Source: an uncultured Opitutaceae bacterium
Lineage (GTDB): Bacteria; Verrucomicrobiota; Verrucomicrobiia; Opitutales; Opitutaceae
Direction: 5' to 3'
DNA: 64,000 nucleotides
Assembly: GCA_903891325.1 (NCBI GenBank)
Contig: CAITEC010000023.1
Span: 1-64,000 of the forward strand
A model generated the notes under the pieces. It saw only the letters and a program-made list of their open reading frames with translations. It was not told where the DNA came from and made no database searches. The translations under genes and the position numbers were made by a program. Numbering within the stretch: the first letter of the stretch is position 1; every line of letters starts with the position of its first letter. Shown here in pieces: positions 1-5,790 of the stretch.

Positions 1-86
1 ATTCCAAGGGGATGACTCGCAAACTCCTCCTTCTGAGCTTGGGGATACTTTTCTAGTAGTTCGGTAAGAAGAAACTGGAGGCTCAT
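1..86 (-). CDS. N-terminal fragment of a gene running off the left edge; possibly MrcB-type restriction protein
   Basis: The complement reads ATG at 86-84 and stays open to the window edge, giving 28 residues that begin MSLQFLLTELLEKYPQAQ and continue KEEFASHPLG. A purine-rich AGGAAA lies just before the start, one of the few Shine-Dalgarno-like sites here. The pattern of a leucine-rich helix, then K-x-x-x-F-x-x-HPL, resembles from memory the start of MrcB_N (DUF3578) domains found in McrB-like modification-dependent restriction GTPases. With 28 residues this is only a suggestion. The gene lies in the AT-richer island, where a defence gene would fit. That an ORF starts here is fairly likely; its identity is not. 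Confidence 0.4.
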   Translation of the reverse strand, partial: MSLQFLLTELLEKYPQAQKEEFASHPLG

Positions 87-267
87 TTTCCTGTGGGTTC
101 GAGAAATGAAATTGACGGTGTAAAATGTTAGATTTTTGGTTTCAGTATTACGATGAGATTTCGATGTGTCACCTAACTGAAGCGAGCGAAGAGGTTGGAG
201 CTGGGCGGGTTGAGGTTTACGAATTACCTTAACCTAGCTTTTATTCTTGGTAGCGCCCGCCTCAATC

Positions 268-293
268 AAAGCCCGTTTCACCACGGGCTTTTT
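268..293. terminator. Hairpin terminator, probably bidirectional
   Basis: An 8-bp stem AAAGCCCG (268-275) / CGGGCTTT (284-291) with an 8-base loop runs into five T on the plus strand (289-293). On the minus strand it lies about 30 bases after the stop of the remnant at 322-492 and is followed by TTTGATT, a weaker T tract. No plus-strand gene is seen upstream, so it may end the minus-strand island genes, or an unrecognised plus-strand transcript from 87-267. I see no tRNA or known RNA in that stretch. Confidence 0.55.
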
Positions 294-321
294 CATTTTA
301 ATGGATTGGATGTCGGAAATC

Positions 322-492
322 TTACTTTGGGTCGGCTGCCACGGGGACAATGATCAGGCTCACGTCGGCGCCGCCTTTTAGCAGGGTTTTAAGCGAATGT
401 TGGATTTTATGTAGGTTATCCAGCGCCACTGGCTCTAGCACGTTTAATGACGTTTGTTCGGCGAAGCGCTCTGGATGCTTGGGTCTCGTGAA
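322..492 (-). pseudogene. 5'-truncated second copy of the 62-residue gene at 1156-1344
   Basis: On the complement, after a TGA at 495-493, the frame encodes 56 residues ending at a TAA (324-322). It aligns with the product of 1156-1344 over about 45 residues: both carry SLNV-x-EPVALDNL, then HSL-(K/R)-x-LL-x-GG, then VSLI-(V/I). There is no ATG upstream of the homologous part; the region equivalent to the first ~10 residues is replaced by unrelated sequence joined to the end of the 191-residue gene (stop at 505). It is most simply a truncated duplicate. A rare start codon such as the GTG inside SLNV would give only the C-terminal half. Confidence 0.5.
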
Positions 493-504
493 TCAAAAGA
501 CTGC

Positions 505-1080
505 TTACTCTTCGTCGAGTACCTCGAACTCGAATTGTTCGCCTTTTGAATTCAGCAGGTAGCAAGAGTCGACGTCGGTACCTGCGTTCTCCTTCAGTTC
601 GAATGGAATACCGTCGTACGTTAGCTCGAATGTCTCGACGACATGGGAGTCGAGTCCGAGACACTTATCAAAGCTTACGGTCATGCTCAGTTTCTTGGGG
701 TCAAAGCGTTCGTGGATTCTTACAAAACGCCAAGAGTCATTGGATAGCTTATCCATGATTGCTGCATATTGATCCGGCGGTGGCGTTGATTGTCGGTCTC
801 GTTTTAGCGCCTCCGCCTTGGCTTTCTTATAAAGCTTGAGCAGCAAAGCATCGGAGCCAGGGACCGTCTTTTCGTCGATTTCAAGTTGAAGGGGTCCATC
901 GCTTGTTGGTCCGCTTACTTCGGCTGAGCCGTCCAATTCCTCGTATTTCTCGTAGGACATACCGTTTTTGGCGCACTCTTTGAATTCGGCTTTCGTGAGC
1001 CTCAAGATGCAGACCTCTGTCTCGGAGCTAAAAAGGGTGAGCTCGAACTCGTTGGCTTGTGATTTAGTTTTGGGTTTCAT
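505..1080 (-). CDS. Hypothetical protein, 191 residues, island gene
   Basis: The protein starts MKPKTKSQANEF and is charged, with no signal peptide or membrane segment. It has an N-terminal segment that looks like beta strands (FELTLFSSETEVCILRLTK) and an acidic C-terminus ending EFEVLDEE. I do not recognise the family. Base composition is clearly lower in GC than the genes after 2352, and codon use matches the other island genes. It lies between the two copies of the short gene family (1156-1344 and the remnant 322-492). No Shine-Dalgarno sequence precedes the ATG at 1080. It is probably a real cargo gene of the island with unknown function. Confidence 0.55.
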   Translation of the reverse strand: MKPKTKSQANEFELTLFSSETEVCILRLTKAEFKECAKNGMSYEKYEELDGSAEVSGPTSDGPLQLEIDEKTVPGSDALLLKLYKKAKAEALKRDRQSTPPPDQYAAIMDKLSNDSWRFVRIHERFDPKKLSMTVSFDKCLGLDSHVVETFELTYDGIPFELKENAGTDVDSCYLLNSKGEQFEFEVLDEE

Positions 1081-1155
1081 TTTGTTAAGATTCAGTACTC
1101 GAGAAGCTGATCACCAGCTCGATTTAAATTCAAACATGGCGACCAATCCCGAATC

Positions 1156-1344
1156 TTAGTCGTCCTTTGCAGTCGGGATCACGATCAAGGACACGCTTCT
1201 ACCGCCGTTTAGCAGGGATCTAAGCGAATGCGGGAGTTTGGATAGGTTATCCAGCGCCACTGGTTCAATTACGTTTAAAGACGATTGCTCGGCGTCCTTC
1301 ACGCGTTGGAGGACATTTTGCTTTGTAATTTTATTGATTTTCAT
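1156..1344 (-). CDS. Hypothetical small protein, 62 residues, intact copy of a duplicated family
   Basis: The product starts MKINKITKQNVLQRVKDAEQ and continues with SLNVIEPVALDNL, HSLRSLLNGG and VSLIVIPTAKDD. A second, 5'-truncated copy of the same protein is encoded at 322-492. Conservation of the protein sequence between diverged copies (both nucleotide and residue changes, same frame, same stop region) indicates that it was a real coding sequence. There is no known domain, signal peptide or membrane helix. It lies 75 bases upstream of the 191-residue gene in the same direction, so the two may be cotranscribed. Function unknown. Confidence 0.55.
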   Translation of the reverse strand: MKINKITKQNVLQRVKDAEQSSLNVIEPVALDNLSKLPHSLRSLLNGGRSVSLIVIPTAKDD

Positions 1345-1385
1345 GGGTATTTTGGTCGGTTTGGTTTAAATAAGTCCTAATTAAG

Positions 1386-1568
1386 TCATTTAAGACATTG
1401 GTCATAAACATCTTGCGGGACTTGCATTGATGCTGGAATCGGTGTTTTAAAGAGGAAGGTAATTTGAAGTTCATCAGGATTAAGTCGGGGTTGGATTGGG
1501 TCATACGAGGAGTGGGGTAATGGTTTTCTGTCGGTTTCAGTGAGTCTCTTGCGTAGGGGAATCTGCAT
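1386..1568 (-). CDS. Hypothetical small protein, 60 residues
   Basis: An ATG-started frame gives a 60-residue product starting MQIPLRKRLTETDRKPLPHS and ending QDVYDQCLK. It fits between the Rep-like gene and the 62-residue gene without overlap and on the same strand, but no family is recognised and no ribosome binding site is visible. It may be a small island gene or a chance ORF in this AT-richer stretch. Confidence 0.3.
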   Translation of the reverse strand: MQIPLRKRLTETDRKPLPHSSYDPIQPRLNPDELQITFLFKTPIPASMQVPQDVYDQCLK

Positions 1569-1681
1569 TACACAGTTGGAAGTTAAGTTGTGCTGGAATG
1601 AACAGAATGGGTATGCACTGGAGTTTAACAGAGTAACATAAGTGCAACACTTGGAACAATTTAGACATAGTTAAGCATTAA

Positions 1682-1708
1682 AGGCATCTCCGTTTGAGAT
1701 GTCTTTTT
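1682..1708. terminator. Hairpin terminator downstream of the Rep-like gene
   Basis: A 9-bp stem (1682-1690 with 1696-1704, one G-U pair) encloses the 5-base loop CGTTT and is followed by TTTT on the plus strand. Read on the minus strand it lies about 30 bases past the stop of the Rep-like gene (1740) and is followed by a T-rich but interrupted tract. It therefore probably terminates the Rep-like transcript and may work in both directions. No plus-strand gene upstream is evident. Confidence 0.5.
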
Positions 1709-1739
1709 GACTGAGAGATGGATCCGGGGTTTATACCCG

Positions 1740-2228
1740 TCAGATCCAGGTGCTGTTCTCCCACTCGATGCCGTCGCCGGTATCTGCGGTCTTCGAAATA
1801 TAGTCTGTCCAGCCGTGGTCGATACGGTCGTGGATATGAATCTCTGCGTAGCCGAAATCGGTTCTTTTCCAGCAGTTCTCGATCAAGGTGAGGAACGCTT
1901 TGTCGGCTTCTTGAGCCATTTCGGGGTGCCTCGACTGCGGCTTCTGAAGCACGAGGTGGTAATGAAGTCTGCCTGAGGAAGAGTGCTCCAACGCTGGGAT
2001 CACGTTGAGCCTTTTGCCGAACCGTTTGAACCGTTTGCCGTACACCTCGGTGTTGAGGAAATTCAGGAAGTGGCGCAGGTTTTTGGAGGCTCGGATTTCA
2101 TCCAATTTCACGCCTAATGCAAACTGTTTGAGAGTGAGCGAAACGCCGAGGCAACCATCAAGGTCGTATTGACGGAAATAGCGCTGGATTTCGGTTCGTT
2201 GAGGGTTGGAAGGGCGCGTGGTCTGCAC
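1740..2228 (-). CDS. Small HUH-type Rep-like protein (rolling-circle replication initiator or relaxase-like)
   Basis: This 162-residue protein shows two motifs of HUH endonucleases in the right order. The first is the metal-binding motif RLHYHLVL (His-Tyr-His, about residues 93-100) after a strand of the type KRLNVIPALEHS. The second is YISK in WTDYISKTAD (about residues 143-152), which fits the single-tyrosine YxxK active site of rolling-circle Rep proteins. The motifs and family knowledge support cleavage of single-stranded DNA at an origin or transposon end; the substrate is unknown. The start is GTG at 2228-2226. No helicase domain is present. It is the only replication-type gene in the AT-richer island and could be the element's mobility or replication protein. 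Small proteins with this arrangement are widespread and poorly characterised. Confidence 0.6.
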   Translation of the reverse strand: MQTTRPSNPQRTEIQRYFRQYDLDGCLGVSLTLKQFALGVKLDEIRASKNLRHFLNFLNTEVYGKRFKRFGKRLNVIPALEHSSSGRLHYHLVLQKPQSRHPEMAQEADKAFLTLIENCWKRTDFGYAEIHIHDRIDHGWTDYISKTADTGDGIEWENSTWI

Positions 2229-2351
2229 CCTAGTATTTATCTAAAAACCCCCTCGAAAATTTACCTCTCTAACAAATATTTACAAAATGTTGTTGGTCAA
2301 TAATTTAAGGCATAAAAAAGTCGGCTAAAAAACGATCAAAAACGGTGCTTT

Positions 2352-2849
2352 TTACTTGTTATAGGAAACACGGACTGTCCCGATAACATAGGTTCCCACC
2401 TCGTCCCAGTTTGTCACCCGGTTCCGGGCCTGGAAGCGCATCGGGCCCCGGGAGCCGAAGGACCAGGGACTGAATGGATGCCGGGGCGGCACCGGGGCGA
2501 CGGTGGGCGCGATGGTCCCCCACTGGAAATCGAGCACGATTGAGGCACCCGCCGCATCGGGGGCGAGCGCGTAGCCCTGATCCGCGAGCGCCGAGGCGAA
2601 CTGCCCCACTACCTCGACGGTCGGAGGCAGCATCCGCTGGTAGTAGTGGAGAATGCCGCCCCGCTCCCGGTACCCTGAGAGAACAGGCGCATAGAGAACC
2701 GGCCGGTTGGCCGCGGGAGCGGCGGCCGCCCGGCCCTCGGCGGTGACGTCGACGGATACCGCAACCCTGACGTCGTTCCCGTCCGCGAGCGCGGCCGTGG
2801 CCGGGCAGAGGGCGGCGACGCCCAGGACAAGGCGGATCATAGCGTTCAT
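2352..2849 (-). CDS. Secreted protein of the paralogous family also found at 2930-3790 and 21529-22191, possibly 3'-truncated
   Basis: The product (165 residues) has a signal peptide (MNAMIRLVLGVAALCPATA, cleavage near ALA-DG). It then shares a pattern with two neighbours in the window: a V-x-VDVTAEG-x-A motif, a PV-x-Y-x-PV-x-x-GY segment, a LPP segment and an A-x-AL-x-x-QGY followed by a WG-x-x-AP motif. It has a strong Shine-Dalgarno site AAGGAGG at 2854-2860, four bases before the ATG. The paralogs continue past the WG-x-x-AP region with a second half that is absent here; the frame instead stops at 2352, exactly where base composition falls into the AT-rich island. Truncation at the island junction is likely. 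Function unknown, presumably envelope or extracellular. Confidence 0.6.
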   Translation of the reverse strand: MNAMIRLVLGVAALCPATAALADGNDVRVAVSVDVTAEGRAAAAPAANRPVLYAPVLSGYRERGGILHYYQRMLPPTVEVVGQFASALADQGYALAPDAAGASIVLDFQWGTIAPTVAPVPPRHPFSPWSFGSRGPMRFQARNRVTNWDEVGTYVIGTVRVSYNK

Positions 2850-2929
2850 AATGCCTCCTTAGACGGCTCCACAGCCTTGATCCATCATACCAAACTTGGC
2901 TGAAAACGCAAAATCGCCCGGCGCGCGGG

Positions 2930-3790
2930 CTAGCGCTCCGGCGGGGCTCCCGGCTTCATTACGGGCGTTCCGGCAAGGACCCGGCCCATGGGAACGATCG
3001 GGGAGACCAGCCATTCGGGACCATCGGTCGGCCGACCGGCCATCGGCACCCCTTCGGCGATGAGCGTCGGCAGGACCTCGGCAAGCGAGTGTCCCTCGCG
3101 CGCCGTGCTGATCCGCGCCGTCCAGAGGACCACCGTTTCCTTTCGCATCGCCGCCTCGAAATCCAAGGCCGAGATCATCACGTAGTACCTCGGGACCCGG
3201 GAGGCGTTGACGAGCCTCTCCAGCCGCAGCGACGGGAGATTCCGGTAGGTCTCCCGCTCGTAGTCGCTTCCGAGGACCAGCTCCTCCATCTCGGTCTTGT
3301 TGATGACCGCGCTTGTGAGCATGTTGCCGGTCCGGAATGCCGTGTTGATCGGATCGCTGTAAAACGGTGTCGCCCCCCCCTTATTGAAGTCGGCGGCTCC
3401 GTTGATGCTCGGGGTGTTCACATAGTCGTTGTTGTCAATGATGACGGGAGCCTTGTAGCCCCACCAGAGCATCAGGAGCACGGAGGGACGGTGGGCCCTG
3501 CCGCAGTAAATGTAGCCCTCCTGATGGAGCGCCATCGCAACCATGTGCTGGACCTGCCAGGTCGCCGGGGGCAGCGCCTCGCCCGCGAGGAATTCCCCTC
3601 CCTCGGTGAAGCCGCGGGTGACGGGAAAGTAAAACGCCGGATGGCTCGCATCCGGCCGCGCGACCGCATTCCCCGCAGCGGTCATGTTGACGACGACATC
3701 GACGGGGATTTCACCATCCGCGCGAAGGCCCAGTGGGAGCGCAATCGCCGCCAGGCCGGAAAGAAGCAGGAAACGATTAATTGCGTGCAT
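2930..3790 (-). CDS. Secreted paralog-family protein, full-length member (286 residues)
   Basis: It has a signal peptide (MHAINRFLLLSGLAAIALPL, likely cut after LRA). The mature part begins with VDVVVNMTAAGNAVA, followed by the PAFYFPV-x-RGF, LPPATWQVQ, MAL-x-QEGY and WGYKAP segments shared with the products at 2352-2849 and 21529-22191. The second half contains a conserved stretch RYYVMISALDFEAA and LWTARIST. This pairs with RYYLVIEAYDFAAA and LWCARVST in the 21529 protein, so the family has two recognisable blocks. No catalytic motif is evident. The gene lies 80 bases from the next family member, suggesting tandem duplication. The role is unknown, and I recognise no domain name for it. Confidence 0.65.
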   Translation of the reverse strand: MHAINRFLLLSGLAAIALPLGLRADGEIPVDVVVNMTAAGNAVARPDASHPAFYFPVTRGFTEGGEFLAGEALPPATWQVQHMVAMALHQEGYIYCGRAHRPSVLLMLWWGYKAPVIIDNNDYVNTPSINGAADFNKGGATPFYSDPINTAFRTGNMLTSAVINKTEMEELVLGSDYERETYRNLPSLRLERLVNASRVPRYYVMISALDFEAAMRKETVVLWTARISTAREGHSLAEVLPTLIAEGVPMAGRPTDGPEWLVSPIVPMGRVLAGTPVMKPGAPPER

Positions 3791-3950
3791 GGCGAATACT
3801 CAGACGTCCCCCGGGGACCATTCCATCAACGGAACATCGCCCATCCAGCCGCCGGAGTCAAATGCCGAGGCCCAAGCCGCGCTGCAACGGAATGGATCAG
3901 TTCCTGCGGCCGCGTTTACGGCCAAAAGAACGGCAGCCGAGGCCAGCTTT

Positions 3951-4280
3951 TCAGACCACCTCGACCAACCTGCTGCCCTGGCTGACAAGCTGCACGATCC
4001 CGGCAAGCCGCGGTTCCAGCCAGGCCCGCAAGGCCCGGTTGGAGGTGTTTCCCACGCGCAGCCACACGATCACCGGCCCGGCGGCCGCGCGCTGAGAGCG
4101 CACGGCAAAGTCCTCGTCTTTGGTGATGATCGCCGCGTCCATTTGCAGTGCGCGGTCCCAGATCAAGCCGTCGTCGGCTTCACGCAAGCCCACCTCGCGC
4201 ACGGCCTGGGCCTCGTGGCCCTGCTCCCGCAACCACACCGCCAGGGCGGGCGGCAACGGCGCATCGACCAAAAACTTCAC
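3951..4280 (-). CDS. DUF5615 PIN-like toxin
   Basis: This 109-residue protein begins MKFLVDAPLPPALAVWLREQ, carries GHEAQAVREVGL and has the acidic motif IITKDEDFAVR. Together these are typical of DUF5615 proteins, which adopt a PIN-like nuclease fold with conserved Asp residues (here D6, D37 and the KDEDF pair). It overlaps the upstream DUF433 gene by four bases (ATGA), the usual antitoxin-toxin arrangement. The family is predicted to cleave RNA, with little direct biochemistry known. The call of toxin is inferred from the family and gene pairing. Confidence 0.8.
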   Translation of the reverse strand: MKFLVDAPLPPALAVWLREQGHEAQAVREVGLREADDGLIWDRALQMDAAIITKDEDFAVRSQRAAAGPVIVWLRVGNTSNRALRAWLEPRLAGIVQLVSQGSRLVEVV

Positions 4281-4504
4281 TTGGCCAGGGACAGGACGGC
4301 GTGATCAACCTGGGTCGCGGCGTATTCCAGGCAGGCCCGGATGTCGTCGGCTTCCAGGTCCGGGTAATCCTCCAGGATTGTCCGCTCGGATTCCCCGGCC
4401 GCCAGCATGTCCAAAACATCCTTCACGCGGATGCGCATGCCCCGGATGCAGGGACGCCCGCCGCACTGGTTCGGGTTGAAGGTGATGCGCTTCATCTGGC
4501 TCAT
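4277..4504 (-). CDS. DUF433 antitoxin
   Basis: The 75-residue product contains ITFNPNQCGGRPCIRGMRI, RVKDVLDMLAAGES, ILEDYPDLEADDIRACLEYA: the complete DUF433 signature (GG-x-PC-x-x-x-x-R, helix, YP-x-L-x-x-x-D-I). The domain is a helix-turn-helix-like DNA-binding fold and is typically found just before DUF5615 toxins, as here. The protein would neutralise the toxin and probably repress the pair. The start may be the first ATG or the one at residue 4. Confidence 0.82.
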   Translation of the reverse strand: MSQMKRITFNPNQCGGRPCIRGMRIRVKDVLDMLAAGESERTILEDYPDLEADDIRACLEYAATQVDHAVLSLAK

Positions 4505-4601
4505 GCCTCCACCTTACCCGCTGCCTCTTCCGCTGCAAGCTCGGCTTCCTCGTCTGCCAACTCGGCCGTCAGCTCGTCGTTCGCCTCGGCCGTCAGCCGC
4601 G

Positions 4602-4628
4602 CCGAGAGGGTCAGGCTGAAAAAGTTGA
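4602..4628. repeat. Left 27-bp inverted repeat flanking the REP-associated transposase
   Basis: Positions 4602-4628 match the reverse complement of 5666-5692 over 27 bases without mismatch. The two copies bracket the transposase gene. A second hairpin with an 8-bp stem (4638-4645 / 4655-4662) lies between this repeat and the gene. Such palindromic sequences beside a Y1 transposase are typical of RAYT/REP systems. Confidence 0.8.
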
Positions 4629-4692
4629 CCTAGGGCGGGTTTTCGTCGCAGCAGCGAAAACCTGTCAGCCGGGGAAGCCCCTGAGCAGTTGC

Positions 4693-4698
4693 TATAAT
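4693..4698 (+). promoter_or_regulatory. -10 element TATAAT immediately upstream of the transposase start
   Basis: A perfect TATAAT lies seven bases before the ATG at 4706. Transcription starting about seven bases after the -10 would begin on the start codon itself, giving a leaderless message. No Shine-Dalgarno sequence is present and no good -35 is visible at the usual spacing. Confidence 0.5.
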
Positions 4699-4705
4699 CT
4701 GCTGT

Positions 4706-5683
4706 ATGGCCAGAAAACTTCGCCTCGAATTCCCTGGTGCGCGTTACCACGTGATCAACCGGGGAAATTACCAAGCCGACATCTTCCAGTCCGACCGGAC
4801 CAAGGCGGCATTTGAGGCCTGCCTGATCGAAGCTTCAGAAAAATGGTCTTGGTTCCTCCATGCCTTCATCGTCATGCGCAATCACTTCCATTTGGCATTG
4901 GAAACCCCGCTAGGCAACCTCGTTCGAGGTATGCAATGGCTCGAGGCTACCTTCGCCAACCGATTCAACCGACACCGCCACGAGCACGGCCACCTCTTCC
5001 AAGGCCGGTACCAGGCTTTGCTCATTGGCGACGAGTACTACCTCGGTCAGGTCTGCGACTACATCCACCTCAATCCGGTTCGCGCCGGAATCCAGCCTCT
5101 GCTCGGCCTGGCCGACTACCGCCACTCCAGCTACTGGCATTTGCATCGGCCAAAAGAGCGCCCCAGGACCCTGCTTTCCCAGACAGCCCTGACTGCAGCC
5201 GGGGGACTTGAGGATACGGCAAAGGGTTGGCGCCAATACGCCGACCACCTGGCCAGGGAACTGGCTGAATCTGTCGGCAACAAGCGGCGCTATGCCAGCT
5301 TTTCGACCGGACGGGCCATTGGATCGGACGCATTCAACGCCGAGATCATTTCCAAGCACGCTCCGGTAGGATCGACCCGCGCTTGGACACTTCCCGGCGC
5401 AGAACAAATGCGCGAAGCCCAATGGCAGTCTCAACTTCAAAACGCGTTGGCGACAGTCGGACATTCACTCTCCGAAGCTCGGGCGGCCCCGAAGTCCGAA
5501 ATCTGGAAACTGGCGGTCGCAACTTGGATGCGAGACGCCGCACGCGCCAGAAACGGCTGGCTGAGCATGCAGCTCTTCCTTGGCACCCCAACCGTCCTCA
5601 GCCGCAACCTCACTCGCTACCGCTGCACTCACCAGCGCTCCGATCCGAACTGGTCCCTGCTCACATCAACTTTTTCAGCCTGA
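4706..5683 (+). CDS. REP-associated tyrosine transposase (RAYT, Y1_Tnp / IS200-like)
   Basis: The 325-residue protein begins with ARYHVINRGN, followed by MRNHFHLALETP (HUH pair H60/H62) and VCDYIHLNPVRAG with the likely catalytic Tyr at about 119; these three are the diagnostic blocks of REP-associated Y1 transposases. Such enzymes bind and cleave palindromic REP DNA as single strands. The C-terminal ~180 residues form the extra domain usual in the longer members. The gene is flanked by perfect 27-bp inverted repeats, and its last codons (FSA-stop) lie within the right repeat. REP-like elements elsewhere in the window (15595, 17521, 39032, 63807) have a different sequence, so whether it acts on them is unknown. 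Confidence 0.85.
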   Translation: MARKLRLEFPGARYHVINRGNYQADIFQSDRTKAAFEACLIEASEKWSWFLHAFIVMRNHFHLALETPLGNLVRGMQWLEATFANRFNRHRHEHGHLFQGRYQALLIGDEYYLGQVCDYIHLNPVRAGIQPLLGLADYRHSSYWHLHRPKERPRTLLSQTALTAAGGLEDTAKGWRQYADHLARELAESVGNKRRYASFSTGRAIGSDAFNAEIISKHAPVGSTRAWTLPGAEQMREAQWQSQLQNALATVGHSLSEARAAPKSEIWKLAVATWMRDAARARNGWLSMQLFLGTPTVLSRNLTRYRCTHQRSDPNWSLLTSTFSA

Positions 5684-5715
5684 CCCTCTCGGATTGCGGA
5701 CCCTCTCGGATTGCG
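5666..5715. repeat. Right 27-bp inverted repeat overlapping a 17-bp tandem duplication
   Basis: Bases 5666-5692 are the exact reverse complement of 4602-4628. The unit gaccctctcggattgcg occurs twice back to back, at 5682-5698 and 5699-5715. The inverted repeat includes the transposase stop codon (5681-5683). This could be a REP-type end and a target- or end-duplication. Confidence 0.8.
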
Positions 5716-5790
5716 CGAATTCTCGGGGTGTAGCGCGATCTCCGAGCGCGCTCCACCCCAAACAAACCAAAAACCGGGCGACTTTGAACG

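Noticed and set aside
87..300. tRNA or other structured RNA upstream of the terminator at 268
   Set aside because: No T-arm with pairing stem, no acceptor stem or CCA end could be built; the GTTCGA at about 98 is not flanked by complementary stems.
1707..1976. 89-residue plus-strand frame
   Set aside because: It is antisense to the Rep-like gene, whose HUH and YxxK motifs support the minus-strand reading.
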